Shown here one piece after another: positions 36,329-46,200 of a DNA stretch of 64,000 nucleotides (its first letter is position 1; every line of letters begins with the position of its first letter). The position numbers and the translations under genes were made by a program. Source of the DNA: Nocardioides flavescens (GTDB lineage Bacteria > Actinomycetota > Actinomycetes > Propionibacteriales > Nocardioidaceae); NCBI RefSeq assembly GCF_009823805.1, contig NZ_WUEK01000005.1, forward strand, positions 248,001 through 312,000, written 5' to 3'. The notes below the pieces were generated by a model, which ran no database searches, was not told the DNA's origin, and worked only from the letters and a program-made list of their open reading frames with translations.

Positions 36329-37657
36329 TCACCGCTCGGTCGAGAGCTCGGCGATGAGCTCGTTGACGCGCTCGGAGGCCCGCTGCTGCTTCTTGGTGGA
36401 GCCGGAGATCGCCAGGATCGCCTCGTTGGTGCGCACGACGCTCGAGACGATGCGCTCGAAGGCTCCCTCGGCGCGCTTGGAGACGTCCGAGCCCTGGTCG
36501 ACGCGGTCGGCCGCCTCGGCGATCAGCTCACCGATCTCGCTCGCGGCCTGCGAGGAGCGTTCGGCGAGCTTGCGCACCTCGCCGGCGACGATGGAGAAGC
36601 CGACCCCGTGCTCGCCCGCGCGGGCCGCTTCGATGGAGGCGTTGAAGGCGAGCAGGTTGGTCTGCTCGGCGATGGAGGAGATCACCTTCGCGATGTCGGC
36701 GATCGCACCGGACGAGCGCTGGATCAACCGGATCGCCTCGATCGAGGCACGGAGAGCCTCGACGCCCTGCTCGGCGTTGCCGTGGGTCTGTGCGGCGAGC
36801 TCGGTCGCCGTCCGGGACTCGGCGGCGATGTCGTCGATCGACTCGGCGAGCGCCCGGACGGTCTCGGTCATCTCCTCCGCACCACGGGCGACCCGGTGCT
36901 CGCGGTCGACCTCGCTCGTGACGTCGTAGGCGTACTTCACGATCTTGACCGGCTCCCCGGTGAGGTCGAGCACCGGGTTGTACGTCGCCTGGATGTAGAC
37001 GTCGCGGGCGTACTTGCCGCGCCGGTGGAACCGTCCGGCGATCACCTCGCCCTTGCCGAGGCGCAGCCAGAAGTCGCGATACTCCACCGAGCGGGTGTGC
37101 TCCTCGGTGCAGAACATGCTGTGGTGCTGCCCGACCACCTCGCGCTGGGTGTAGCCCATCGCTCTGAGGAAGTTGTCGTTGGCGGCCAGCACGTTGCCCT
37201 CGAGGTCGAACTCGATGACCGCCTGTGCGCGGTCGACCGCGGCCAGTCGTGCCTCCACCTCCGCGCGGGCCAGCTCGGCCGCGGCAGCCGCCTCGTCGTC
37301 GACCGGCTCGACGGTCTCGGTGGCGGCGTAGAGGACACCGGAGCCGAGCGGACGGCACTCGCCCCGGAGCCAGACCGTCGAGCCGTCGTCGCGCACCCAG
37401 GCGGTCTCCGACGGGCCGGCGAGCAGGCGCTCCCACGTCGTGCTCCCCTCGCCCTCGGTGCCGGCGCGTTCCGGACGGAGCAGCGTGGCGAGGTGTCGGC
37501 CCCGCAGCTCCTCGGACGAGCGACCCAGCAGCTCGCACAGCCGAGCGCCGGCGTCGACGACGGTGCCGTCGGCGTCCAGGCGCGCTACGGCGACGAGTCC
37601 GTCGAGCGCGTCCAGCACGTCGGACGGCTCGAGTCGTGCGGTCGTGGCGTGGTCCAC
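36329..37657 (-). CDS. Cytoplasmic PAS-PAS methyl-accepting chemotaxis protein
   Basis: A 442-residue chemoreceptor without transmembrane segments. A PAS domain spans residues about 12-115 ([23 protein letters not shown]), a second PAS about 140-255 ([22 protein letters not shown], then a PAC motif), and the signalling domain follows with the hairpin tip [20 protein letters not shown] and [17 protein letters not shown]. The GTG at 37657 is preceded by GGAGGG, which decides the start over upstream codons. Likely senses redox, oxygen or a cytosolic ligand. First gene of the three-gene cassette. Confidence 0.9.
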   Translation of the reverse strand: MDHATTARLEPSDVLDALDGLVAVARLDADGTVVDAGARLCELLGRSSEELRGRHLATLLRPERAGTEGEGSTTWERLLAGPSETAWVRDDGSTVWLRGECRPLGSGVLYAATETVEPVDDEAAAAAELARAEVEARLAAVDRAQAVIEFDLEGNVLAANDNFLRAMGYTQREVVGQHHSMFCTEEHTRSVEYRDFWLRLGKGEVIAGRFHRRGKYARDVYIQATYNPVLDLTGEPVKIVKYAYDVTSEVDREHRVARGAEEMTETVRALAESIDDIAAESRTATELAAQTHGNAEQGVEALRASIEAIRLIQRSSGAIADIAKVISSIAEQTNLLAFNASIEAARAGEHGVGFSIVAGEVRKLAERSSQAASEIGELIAEAADRVDQGSDVSKRAEGAFERIVSSVVRTNEAILAISGSTKKQQRASERVNELIAELSTER

Positions 37658-37788
37658 GGGTGCCCTCCGGATCCTCGGGGTCCCCGGCACGCTGCCGGGG
37701 CCCAGCGTCGATCCGGTGCGGTCATCGGATCGTCCTTGGTGCACGGTCGGCGGCGCTGGCGCGCGTCTGAGGGGTTTTCCTTGACTGT

Positions 37789-38814
<1,026 letters not shown>

Positions 38815-38848
38815 GTGCCCACTCTGTCGCAGGTGGTGAGAGGGGTGC

Positions 38849-39376
38849 TCACCCTCCCGGGGGCGCGGTGACCGTGGCGTGCGCCGGGACGTCGCGTACG
38901 ACGAGCGCCGTGGCCCCGATCGTCGCTCCCTCGCCGACGTGCACGCCGCGCAGCACGGTCGCCCGGGCCGCGACCCAGGCGCCGTCGCCGATCGTGATCG
39001 GGGCGTTGTCGAACTCGAACGTCGGGGAGCGGCGGTCGTGGCTCCCGGTGCACAGCAGCACGTCCTGCGAGACGCACACCTGGCGGCCGATGGTGATCGG
39101 CTCGAGGTCGAGCAACCAGGCGCCCTCCCCGATCCAGGAGTGGTCGCCGACGGTCAGCTTCCAGGGCCAGTGCACCCGCACCCGGTGGCGCACCAGCACG
39201 CCCTCGCCGATCGTGGCCCCGAAGGCCCGCAGGATGGCCACCCGCAGCCGGGCCGGGCACCACCACCGCACGAACACCGTGCCCGAGACCAGCAGCCACA
39301 ACGCCTGGGTCAGACGGCCGCGCCCCACGTCGTAGCCGGCCCCGGTGAACCCCGACAGGTCGCGCATCGCTGACAC
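38849..39376 (-). CDS. WcaF-type hexapeptide acetyltransferase
   Basis: A 175-residue LbH acetyltransferase with the N-terminal helix typical of colanic-acid WcaF proteins (ALWLLVSGTVFVRWWCPARLR). Hexapeptide coils include IGEGVLVRHRVRVHWPWKLTVG and ITIGDGAWVAARATVLRGV, and the catalytic-type His is in LLCTGSHD. It would O-acetylate a glycan repeat unit. The GTG is 6 nt from a TAGGGT box (39383-39388, minus strand), so it is probably leaderless; it is followed by the GMD copy 1 gene. Confidence 0.88.
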   Translation of the reverse strand: MSAMRDLSGFTGAGYDVGRGRLTQALWLLVSGTVFVRWWCPARLRVAILRAFGATIGEGVLVRHRVRVHWPWKLTVGDHSWIGEGAWLLDLEPITIGRQVCVSQDVLLCTGSHDRRSPTFEFDNAPITIGDGAWVAARATVLRGVHVGEGATIGATALVVRDVPAHATVTAPPGG

Positions 39377-39402
39377 GCGGCCACCCTAGGCGGCCACACG
39401 TC

Positions 39403-39621
39403 GGTGGTCGGGAGGTCGTGCCGCCTCGGTGGTCGGGAGGTCGTGCAGCGACCGTCACGACACCACGTCTGATGTCCAGTGGTTTCGAGACAGGACTTCG
39501 TCCTTCCTCGACCACCGGGACCGGCGCCGCCGGTGGTTGAGGAGGTCGTGCAGCGACCGTCTCGAAACCACCTGTTCGTGGGAGGGGTTTCGAGACAGGA
39601 CTTCGTCCTTCCTCAACCACC
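39403..39621. repeat. Cluster of palindromic repeats, alternating orientation
   Basis: A partial copy (39403-39420) and four further copies at 39428-39466, 39479-39516, 39532-39572 and 39584-39621. Inner stems are GGTCG/CGACC or AGGAC/GTCCT; the outer arms GGTGGTT and AACCACC are kept. The cluster fills the gap between divergent genes at 39376 and 39676. Confidence 0.88.
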
Positions 39622-39675
39622 CGCACCACGGGTTCGTTGCCGGTGACAACGGACGTGAGGGCTAGATTGACCCGC

Positions 39676-40614
39676 GTGACGGGGGCGAGCGGGGCGCAGC
39701 CGGGTCGTGGCGACCCCGGACGTCCGGAGCACGTGCCGGCCGTCTCGGTCTGCGTGCCGCTCTACATGAAGGAGCGGTTCGTCGCGCGGACGGTGCAGAG
39801 CGTCCTCGACCAGACGTTCGGCGACTTCGAGCTGGTCGTCGTCCACAACGCCAGCCCGGACCGCTCGGGCGAGGTCGTGCGCTCCTTCGACGACTCGCGC
39901 ATCCGCGTGGTGGACAACGCCGAGACCGTGCCCGGGCCCGAGAACGTCGCCCGCGCGGTCGGGCTCGCCCGCGCGCCGCTGGTGAAGATCCTCGCCGCCG
40001 ACGACGTCCTCTACCCGACGGTGCTCGCCCGCCAGGTCGCCGCCCTGGCCGATCCCGGCGTCGCGGTGGTCAGCTGCCGTCAGCACATGATCGACGAGGA
40101 CGACCGGGTGCTCTACCCCGACCGGAGCCTGCGCCACGGCGACCTGGTGGGGCGTCGCGACCGGCGGACCGTCGTGCGCCGGGTGGTCCGGCACACCGGC
40201 AACCCGCTCGGGGCCTACGCCAACCTGATGTTCCGCCGTGCCGACTACGAGGCGATCGGGGGCGTGCCGGCCGACGCGCCCTGGATCGCCCACGACCTCG
40301 CGCTCACCCTCGCGCTGCTGCAGCGGGGCGACTTCGTCGGGCTCGACGAGACGCTCGTCGGCTTCCGCATCGGCTCCGGCTCGTCGTCGGCGGCCCAGAG
40401 CTCGGAGGGGATCGCCGACCAGGTGGGGTTCACGCGGCGGCTGCGGCGCGACGAACGCGCAGACCTCCGGGCCTCCGACCTCGTCGCGAGCCACCTGCGG
40501 ATGCCGCTGATGCGGGTGCGCCACCGGCTCATCGTCGCCGCGGCCGGGCCCCGCGACGACACCCGCACCCGCGTGGCCCGCCAGGTGCTCGGCCTCAGTC
40601 GCCCGCACGCGTGA
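39676..40614 (+). CDS. Glycosyltransferase family 2
   Basis: A 312-residue GT-A glycosyltransferase. VSVCVPLYMKERFVARTVQS opens the nucleotide-binding region, LVVVHNASPD and the metal-binding LAADDVLYPT (DxD-like ADD) follow, then DAPWIAHDLALTLALLQRG. It has no membrane anchor. It likely adds a sugar to a lipid-linked repeat unit. The GTG at 39676 lies 7 nt after TAGATT, a leaderless arrangement. Overlaps the beta-helix gene by GTGA. Confidence 0.87.
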   Translation: MTGASGAQPGRGDPGRPEHVPAVSVCVPLYMKERFVARTVQSVLDQTFGDFELVVVHNASPDRSGEVVRSFDDSRIRVVDNAETVPGPENVARAVGLARAPLVKILAADDVLYPTVLARQVAALADPGVAVVSCRQHMIDEDDRVLYPDRSLRHGDLVGRRDRRTVVRRVVRHTGNPLGAYANLMFRRADYEAIGGVPADAPWIAHDLALTLALLQRGDFVGLDETLVGFRIGSGSSSAAQSSEGIADQVGFTRRLRRDERADLRASDLVASHLRMPLMRVRHRLIVAAAGPRDDTRTRVARQVLGLSRPHA

Positions 40615-41846
40615 GCGCGCGCCGGGCGAGGCCCCTGTTCCTTCTCCTCGCCCTGGCCCTCGTGCTCACGGTCGGCGGCGCGGTGGTGCCGCGGCCGCTG
40701 CCCTCGACGACCGGCAGCACGCCGTACCAGGTCCCGGCGAGCGGCGCGCGCCTCGAGCTCACGGCGTTCGGCGCGGTGTGCGACGGCACGACCGATGACC
40801 GCCCCGCCCTCGAGGCGGTCCTCACGCGACTCGGCGAGCTCGGCGGTGGGGTGCTGGAGCTGCCGGACCGGCCGTGCCTGGTGAGCCCGTCGCTCGAGGA
40901 CGACCCGTTCCTGCTGGTGCCCTCGGGTGTGACGGTGCAGGGGAGCGGGCCGGCGTCGGGGCTCCAGCTCGGCTGCGCCGCCTCCGACCAGTACGTCGAG
41001 CTGCTGAGGCTCGCGGGCGGCTCGATCGCCCTGCGCGACCTCACCCTCGAGCGGGTGGAGGACTGCTACGGCGTCGTGCTCGCGCTCTACGTCACCCGCG
41101 GGCTCACCCTCGACGGCGTGCGCATCGACGGCGGGACCGACGGGGCCGGCGCGCGGTTCGGCGCGACCCTGCACGGCATCGACCTGCGTCAGGTCGACGG
41201 TGGTTCCAAGGCGATCCTGCTCGACGACATCACGGTCGAGGGGGTCGACTACGGGCTGTTCCAGAGCAACGAGGTGGCGTCGGCCTACACCGGCATCACG
41301 GTGCGCGGCTCGCGCTTCCGCGACAACCGGGCCGACGACCTGGAGTTCAACGCCCCGGCGGGCTCGATGCGGCGAGTGCGGGTCGAGGACAGCGAGTTCC
41401 GCGACAACCGCGCGGTCGCCGACGGCTCGGGCATCGGCGTCGGCCTGGCCAACGTGCAGGACGCCGTCGTCAGCGGCAACGACTTCGAGGGCTACCTCTT
41501 CGAGCCCGTGCACGTCGAGGACCGCTCGGCGCGCGTGGTCGTGAGCCGCAACGCGTTCCGCGACTGCTTCACCGCCGCGCGCGACTACGCCTCCCACGTC
41601 TTCGTCGTCAACGGCTCCCACGACGTGGTCGTGCGCGACAACCTCTTCGACGCGACCGCCAACCGCGCGCCGTTCCAGGCCGTCTTCCTCGGTGCGGGCG
41701 GACCCGGGCTGACCGCACCGTTCGACGTCGTCGTCGAGGGCAACCGCTACGTCACCCCGCTGGGACTGCCGCTGCTCCACAGCGACGGCGACGACGTGGT
41801 CGTCAGGGAGAACGTCGTGACGTCCGGCCCGGGCGCTCAGGAGTAG
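40611..41846 (+). CDS. Secreted right-handed beta-helix protein, paralogue A
   Basis: A 411-residue exported protein: signal peptide or anchor at residues 6-28, then a pectate-lyase-like entry motif (LTAFGAVCDGTTDDRPAL) and a parallel beta-helix with repeated VxxNxF coils. Marked segments DDLEFNAPAGS, FEPVHVEDRS and YASHVFVVNG are shared with the protein at 57505, its paralogue. Such proteins may cleave or modify the exported polysaccharide. GTGA overlap with the glycosyltransferase; its 3' end overlaps the convergent flippase gene by 10 bp. Confidence 0.82.
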   Translation: MSARRARPLFLLLALALVLTVGGAVVPRPLPSTTGSTPYQVPASGARLELTAFGAVCDGTTDDRPALEAVLTRLGELGGGVLELPDRPCLVSPSLEDDPFLLVPSGVTVQGSGPASGLQLGCAASDQYVELLRLAGGSIALRDLTLERVEDCYGVVLALYVTRGLTLDGVRIDGGTDGAGARFGATLHGIDLRQVDGGSKAILLDDITVEGVDYGLFQSNEVASAYTGITVRGSRFRDNRADDLEFNAPAGSMRRVRVEDSEFRDNRAVADGSGIGVGLANVQDAVVSGNDFEGYLFEPVHVEDRSARVVVSRNAFRDCFTAARDYASHVFVVNGSHDVVVRDNLFDATANRAPFQAVFLGAGGPGLTAPFDVVVEGNRYVTPLGLPLLHSDGDDVVVRENVVTSGPGAQE

Positions 41847-43051
41847 GGCAGCCGCCGCGCCCGCAGCAGGCACGCGGCGCCGGTCGCGAGGCCGACGACG
41901 GCGAGCCCGACGGCGACGCCGCGCGCGGTGCCGACCGCGAGCCCGGCGACGGCGACGGCCGCGAGCAGGCCGACCCACTGGGCCACCTGGAAGCGCAGCG
42001 CGACGTCGACGCGGTTCTTGGCGCGGCACCACACCACGCCGGCGGTCATGAGGGCGATGCCGACGTACTCCACCGTCGTGGCGAGCAGCACCCGGTCGGT
42101 GAGCGGCCACGTCGCGCCGAGCAGGGCGGCGCCGAGGTCGTCGGAGACGAGCAGCGCCATCACCAGACCGAACCCCGCTGCGACCGTGCAGAGCACCGCC
42201 GTGACGCCCACGAGCAGCCGCTCCCCGCCTGCGTCGCGCCGCCGCCGCACCTCGGGCACGAGGGCGAGGATGGAGGCCGCCATCAGGGTGTTGAGCGGCC
42301 CGAAGACCGTCGAGGCGCCTCGCAGCGCCGCGACGGCGTCGGCGCCGACGAGCAGCGTGACCAGGCTCAGCACCACGATCGGCCCACCACCCGCGAGGGC
42401 GGCGTCGCCGGCGAGCTGGGCGTGGCGCCGGTCGCCGACCAGCCACGCCCACGCGCCCGCGCCGCGCGGACGCTCGGCGAGACCGGCGCCGACGAGCACC
42501 AGGGTCGCCACGACGAGCCCCGCGGCCCACACCAGGGCGCAGACCCACGCGGGTGCGGGCGAGGCGGCGAGCACCTGGTAGCCGAAGAGGACGAGCACGA
42601 CCAGCGTCCAGGTGCCGTCGGCGACCAGGGCCGCCCCGGGTCGGCCACGCGCCACGGCGACGTAGCGCAGGAAGTCCTGCAGGGTCAGCAGCGGCAGGGC
42701 CAGCGCCCACACCAGCAGCACCCAGGCGAGGGCGGGGTCACGCACCGCCGCGGCGACGACGAACGGCGCCGCGCCGATCGCCAGCAGCGTGCCCACGGCG
42801 AGCGCCAGCCACGACGAGCGGGCGACCGAGACTGAGGTGTCGTCGGTGCTGCTGTCGATCGTGAACGGCGTCGCCACGACCGAGCGCGACAGGGCCAGGG
42901 CGAGGTTGAGCACCGCGACGCCGAGGGCGTAGGTGCCGAACTGCTCGGGGGTGGCGGCCCGAGCGAGGCTGAAGACCAGGACGAAGTTGCCCAGGCTGGA
43001 GGCGAGCTGGTCGGCCGTCGTGACCAGCAGCCGCACGGAGCTGCGCGGCAT
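41837..43051 (-). CDS. Wzx-like polysaccharide flippase
   Basis: A 404-residue protein with about twelve hydrophobic helices, of the MATE/PST polysaccharide transporter superfamily. The N-terminal LVTTADQLASSLGNFVLVFS and ARAATPEQFGTYALGVAVLNL are typical of oligosaccharide flippases. It would turn lipid-linked repeat units to the outer face of the membrane. The ATG directly follows the TAG of the Wzy-like gene. Assignment to Wzx rather than another family member rests on topology and context. Confidence 0.75.
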   Translation of the reverse strand: MPRSSVRLLVTTADQLASSLGNFVLVFSLARAATPEQFGTYALGVAVLNLALALSRSVVATPFTIDSSTDDTSVSVARSSWLALAVGTLLAIGAAPFVVAAAVRDPALAWVLLVWALALPLLTLQDFLRYVAVARGRPGAALVADGTWTLVVLVLFGYQVLAASPAPAWVCALVWAAGLVVATLVLVGAGLAERPRGAGAWAWLVGDRRHAQLAGDAALAGGGPIVVLSLVTLLVGADAVAALRGASTVFGPLNTLMAASILALVPEVRRRRDAGGERLLVGVTAVLCTVAAGFGLVMALLVSDDLGAALLGATWPLTDRVLLATTVEYVGIALMTAGVVWCRAKNRVDVALRFQVAQWVGLLAAVAVAGLAVGTARGVAVGLAVVGLATGAACLLRARRLPYS

Positions 43052-44389
43052 CTAGGGCCGGGTCGCAGACGGCGTCACAGACGGGGCTGCGAGCGAACGG
43101 CGTCGTGACCGGTCGAGGACCAGCCGGTGCGACCGGTCGGAGTCGGCACGGCGTTCGGCCCAGAGCACGCCGAGGAGCAGGGGCAGCAGCGGATTGGAGA
43201 ACGTCTCGGTGCCCGCCGGGAACCCCGCGACGAGGCCGCTGGTGACGAAGAGCAGCAGCGCCGCGCGCCAGACGTCGACCTCCGCCGCCACCAGCGTCGA
43301 CCACAGGTAGCGCACGATCACCAGCACCAGGCCCAGCCACCACAGCAGCCCCAGAGCCCCGGCCTTGAGGATGACGTAGGACGTGACGAGGTGGACGTCG
43401 TCGACCCGGAGCAGGTCGCGGCCCGACTGGCGCAGCGTCTCGCGGTCGGGGGAGTCGGTCAGGTCGACGGTGGCGGCAGGCCCGCGCCCGATGAGCGGGC
43501 CGAGCGGGGTCTCCTGCACCTCGTGCAGCACCTGCTGGGTCTCGTAGGCGCGCTGGGCAAGCGTGACGTCGTCGCCGGTGTACTCGCCGCTGAGGTACGC
43601 CGTCACGCCGGGCAGCGCGACGACGCCGAGCAGTCCGAGCGTGCCGACGGTCATCGCGGCCGCGCGCAGGGTGCGGGGCAGCACGGCGACGAGCACGACG
43701 CCGGCGCACACCGCGATCTGGCCGAGCACCGCGATGCTGATGGGCAGCCCCGGCCCGGGGCTCAGGGCCTGCGAGCCGAGCACGGCGAGCGCCACGGTCC
43801 CCGCCCCCCAGGCCAGTCGGTGCTGGCGGCCCTTCAGGGTCATCAGCAGCGCGAGGAAGACGGCGGGCACGACCAGTGCGCCGTACGGCGTGAGGGTGAG
43901 GGTGCGCAGGCTGGCCGCCAGCACGGCTGCGACGGTGGTGCCGGCGAGCAGCCAGTAGCGCTGCCGCTCGTCCCACCGCCCGGCGACCGCGCCGCAGACG
44001 CCGAGCAGCGAGAAGCCGCCGAGCAGCAGGACGCCCTGGACGGCGTTGGTCGGCAGCCCGTCGGTCAGGAAACCGCCCAGGTTGACCAGGCCGCTCAGCG
44101 CGGCGAGCAGGAGCGGCGCCCAGAGCCACAGCGGGCCCAGGCGCACCCGCCGCCCGCCCGTGCCGAGGTGGAGCACGATCAGCACGGCCCCGAGGTAGAC
44201 CAGCGGCAGCACCAGCCGTCGGGACGCCCCGGCGGCGGCGAAGACCTGGCCGCCTCCCACCAGCAGCGTGACAGCCAGGCTCAGAGCGAGGGTGCCGAGG
44301 ACCAGGACGAGCACGAGGCGAGGACCGACGGGCCCACGGCGACGGGTCGGGGACGGGCGCACGTCAGCCTCCGCGCTCGCCCCCGTCAT
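43052..44389 (-). CDS. Wzy/O-antigen-ligase-like polymerase
   Basis: A 445-residue membrane protein with about eleven helices and a large central extracytoplasmic loop (LAQRAYETQQVLHEVQETPL, then IGRGPAATVDLTD), the topology of Wzy polymerases and WaaL ligases. It would polymerise repeat units outside the membrane. ATG 44389 lies 6 nt from a TATGCT box (44396-44401, minus strand), which favours it over upstream codons. Adjacent to the flippase gene and divergent from the Wzz-like gene. Confidence 0.78.
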   Translation of the reverse strand: MTGASAEADVRPSPTRRRGPVGPRLVLVLVLGTLALSLAVTLLVGGGQVFAAAGASRRLVLPLVYLGAVLIVLHLGTGGRRVRLGPLWLWAPLLLAALSGLVNLGGFLTDGLPTNAVQGVLLLGGFSLLGVCGAVAGRWDERQRYWLLAGTTVAAVLAASLRTLTLTPYGALVVPAVFLALLMTLKGRQHRLAWGAGTVALAVLGSQALSPGPGLPISIAVLGQIAVCAGVVLVAVLPRTLRAAAMTVGTLGLLGVVALPGVTAYLSGEYTGDDVTLAQRAYETQQVLHEVQETPLGPLIGRGPAATVDLTDSPDRETLRQSGRDLLRVDDVHLVTSYVILKAGALGLLWWLGLVLVIVRYLWSTLVAAEVDVWRAALLLFVTSGLVAGFPAGTETFSNPLLPLLLGVLWAERRADSDRSHRLVLDRSRRRSLAAPSVTPSATRP

Positions 44390-44395
44390 GCCCGG

Positions 44396-44452
44396 AGCAT
44401 ACGAGCCCCGAGCCGCGACGGGACTGTCTGCGGGGGCGCTCTCGCCTACAGT
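44396..44452. promoter_or_regulatory. Divergent leaderless promoters of the Wzy- and Wzz-like genes
   Basis: TATGCT (44396-44401, minus strand, 6 nt to ATG) and TACAGT (44447-44452, plus strand, 7 nt to GTG) face away from each other within a 70-bp spacer, so polymerase and chain-length genes may be co-regulated. Confidence 0.5.
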
Positions 44453-44459
44453 GCGGACC

Positions 44460-45884
44460 GTGGAGTTCGACACCTACGTGCGTGCGGTGCTGCGGCACTG
44501 GTGGCTGGTCCTCGGCACCGTGCTGATCGCGGTGGCGGTCGCCGGGGTGTTCACCGAGACCCGCGCCAAGGTCTACGAGGGCGTTACCACCGGCCTGGTC
44601 GTGGTCAACGGCGGGAGCGCCTCGAGCACCGACCTCGCCGACGCGGCGCAGTCGCGCGCGACGACGTACGCCGCGCTCGCGCGCAGCGAGGCGACGGCGA
44701 CGCTCGCGGCCGACAGCCTCCGCACCGACGAGACGCCCTCCGACCTGCTCGACCACGTGACCGTGCAGGTGACCCCCGAGACCGCCCTGATCCAGATCGC
44801 GGCGCGCGACACCAGTCGCGAGCAGGCCGTCCAGCTCGCCAACGCCTGGATGGACGCGCTGACCTCGCGGGTGGCGACGATCGAGGGCGACGGCGGGTCC
44901 GACCTCAACGTGGTGGAGACCGCCGTCGCCTCGACCGACCCCGTCTACCCCCGCCCGGCGCTCAACCTCGCGGTCGGCGTGCTGCTCGGCCTGCTGGCCG
45001 GCGCCGGTGCCGCGATCGCGCTGGACGTCGTACGCCGCCGCGTGCGCTCGGCCTCCCAGATCGGCGGCACCTGGGGCGTCGACGTCCTCGCCGAGCTGCC
45101 GTCGCTGCGCCGCCCCACTGGTCGCCGCGTGCCGCTCCTGGCCCTCGTCGACGACGGCGAGCAGGTCGGGGCGGTGGAGCAGATCCGTCAGGCCCGGCTC
45201 AAGCTCGGTCGCGCCCGCCCCGGCGGCACCCCGCACCAGATCGTCGTGACCAGCCCCTCGCCGGGCGAGGGCGCCTCCACCGTGGCGCTCGAGCTCGCCG
45301 CCGCGGTGGCGGCGGCCGGCGAGCCCGCCGTCCTCGTCGAGGGCGACCTCGCCCGTCCGGTGATGGCCGACGAGCTCGAGCTCGACCCCGACCGCGGCCT
45401 GTGGCAGGTGCTCGAGGCCGGTGCCGACCTCGACGACGTCCTGCAGGAGAACCACGACCAGCCCGGGCTGAAGCACCTCGTCGCGGGCGCGGTGACCAGG
45501 CGCGGCGCGGAGCTGTTCGGCTCCGAGGACGTCGTGCGGCTGCTGCGCCGCCTCGCCGAGGACCACGTCGTGGTCGTCGACGCCCCCGCCGTCCTCGGCT
45601 CCAGCGTCGCCGCCGTCGTCTGCCAGCACGCCGACGGCGTCGTGCTCGTGACCCCGCCCGAGCCGCGGGTCGACACGGTCACCGACGCGCTCGACCACCT
45701 CGACGTCGTCCGCGCCGACGTGCTCGGTCTGGTCACCACCGCCAGCCGTCCCTCGGGGCTGCGCGGCCGGCTCGGTGCGGTGGTCCGCCCCCGCCCGGTC
45801 CGCTCCGGCCCCGTCGCCCCCGCCAAGGCGACGGGCCCCTCCGCCGCGGCCGCGTCCGGCCGAGCGACGGGTCGTACGGCGTAG
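44460..45884 (+). CDS. Wzz/BY-kinase-like chain-length protein with a degenerate P-loop
   Basis: A 474-residue protein. The Wzz part has helices at about residues 15-33 and 163-185 around an extracytoplasmic loop; the cytoplasmic part (about 240-420) is a CpsD/BY-kinase-like ATPase fold. The Walker A reads SPSPGEGASTVA: the Lys of GKS/T is Ala (residue 272, codon 45273-45275). Walker A' VLVEGDLARP keeps Asp. No Tyr cluster is present at the C-terminus. It probably regulates chain length without kinase activity. Leaderless GTG start. Confidence 0.85.
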   Translation: MEFDTYVRAVLRHWWLVLGTVLIAVAVAGVFTETRAKVYEGVTTGLVVVNGGSASSTDLADAAQSRATTYAALARSEATATLAADSLRTDETPSDLLDHVTVQVTPETALIQIAARDTSREQAVQLANAWMDALTSRVATIEGDGGSDLNVVETAVASTDPVYPRPALNLAVGVLLGLLAGAGAAIALDVVRRRVRSASQIGGTWGVDVLAELPSLRRPTGRRVPLLALVDDGEQVGAVEQIRQARLKLGRARPGGTPHQIVVTSPSPGEGASTVALELAAAVAAAGEPAVLVEGDLARPVMADELELDPDRGLWQVLEAGADLDDVLQENHDQPGLKHLVAGAVTRRGAELFGSEDVVRLLRRLAEDHVVVVDAPAVLGSSVAAVVCQHADGVVLVTPPEPRVDTVTDALDHLDVVRADVLGLVTTASRPSGLRGRLGAVVRPRPVRSGPVAPAKATGPSAAAASGRATGRTA

Positions 45885-45893
45885 CCCTCCCCC

Positions 45894-46188
45894 GGTGGTT
45901 GAGGAGGTCCGCTAGGACCGTCTCGAAACCACTGTGCGGTCGGGTGGTTTCGAGACAGGACTTCGTCCTTCCTCAACCACCGGTGCCGACAGGACGTCGT
46001 GCTCCCTCGACCTCCGACATCGGTGGTTGAGGAGGCCGGCTACGGCCGTCTCGAAACCACTGTTGCGGTCGGGTGGTTTCGAGACAGGACTTCGTCCTTC
46101 CTCAACCACCGTGCCGACAGGACGTCGTGCTCCCTCGACCTCCGACATCGGTGGTTGAGGAGGCCGGCTACGGCCGTCTCGAAACCAC
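45894..46188. repeat. Five palindromic repeats including a 129-bp tandem duplication
   Basis: Copies lie at 45894-45932 (stem GGTCC/GGACC), 45943-45981 (AGGAC/GTCCT), 46022-46060 (GGCCG/CGGCC), 46072-46110 (AGGAC/GTCCT) and 46150-46188 (GGCCG/CGGCC). The block starting at 45943 recurs at 46072 almost unchanged, a 129-bp period that includes a 40-bp spacer itself resembling an eroded copy. Fills the gap between convergent genes. Confidence 0.9.
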
Positions 46189-46200
46189 TTGACCCCGCCG

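Noticed and set aside
37657..37744. Upstream start of the chemoreceptor
   Set aside because: The extra 29 residues are not domain-like, and GGAGGG stands directly before the GTG at 37657.
43127..46030. Very long plus-strand frame opposite the Wzy-like gene
   Set aside because: Low-complexity Arg/Gln/His sequence antisense to a membrane protein and out of frame with the Wzz-like gene.
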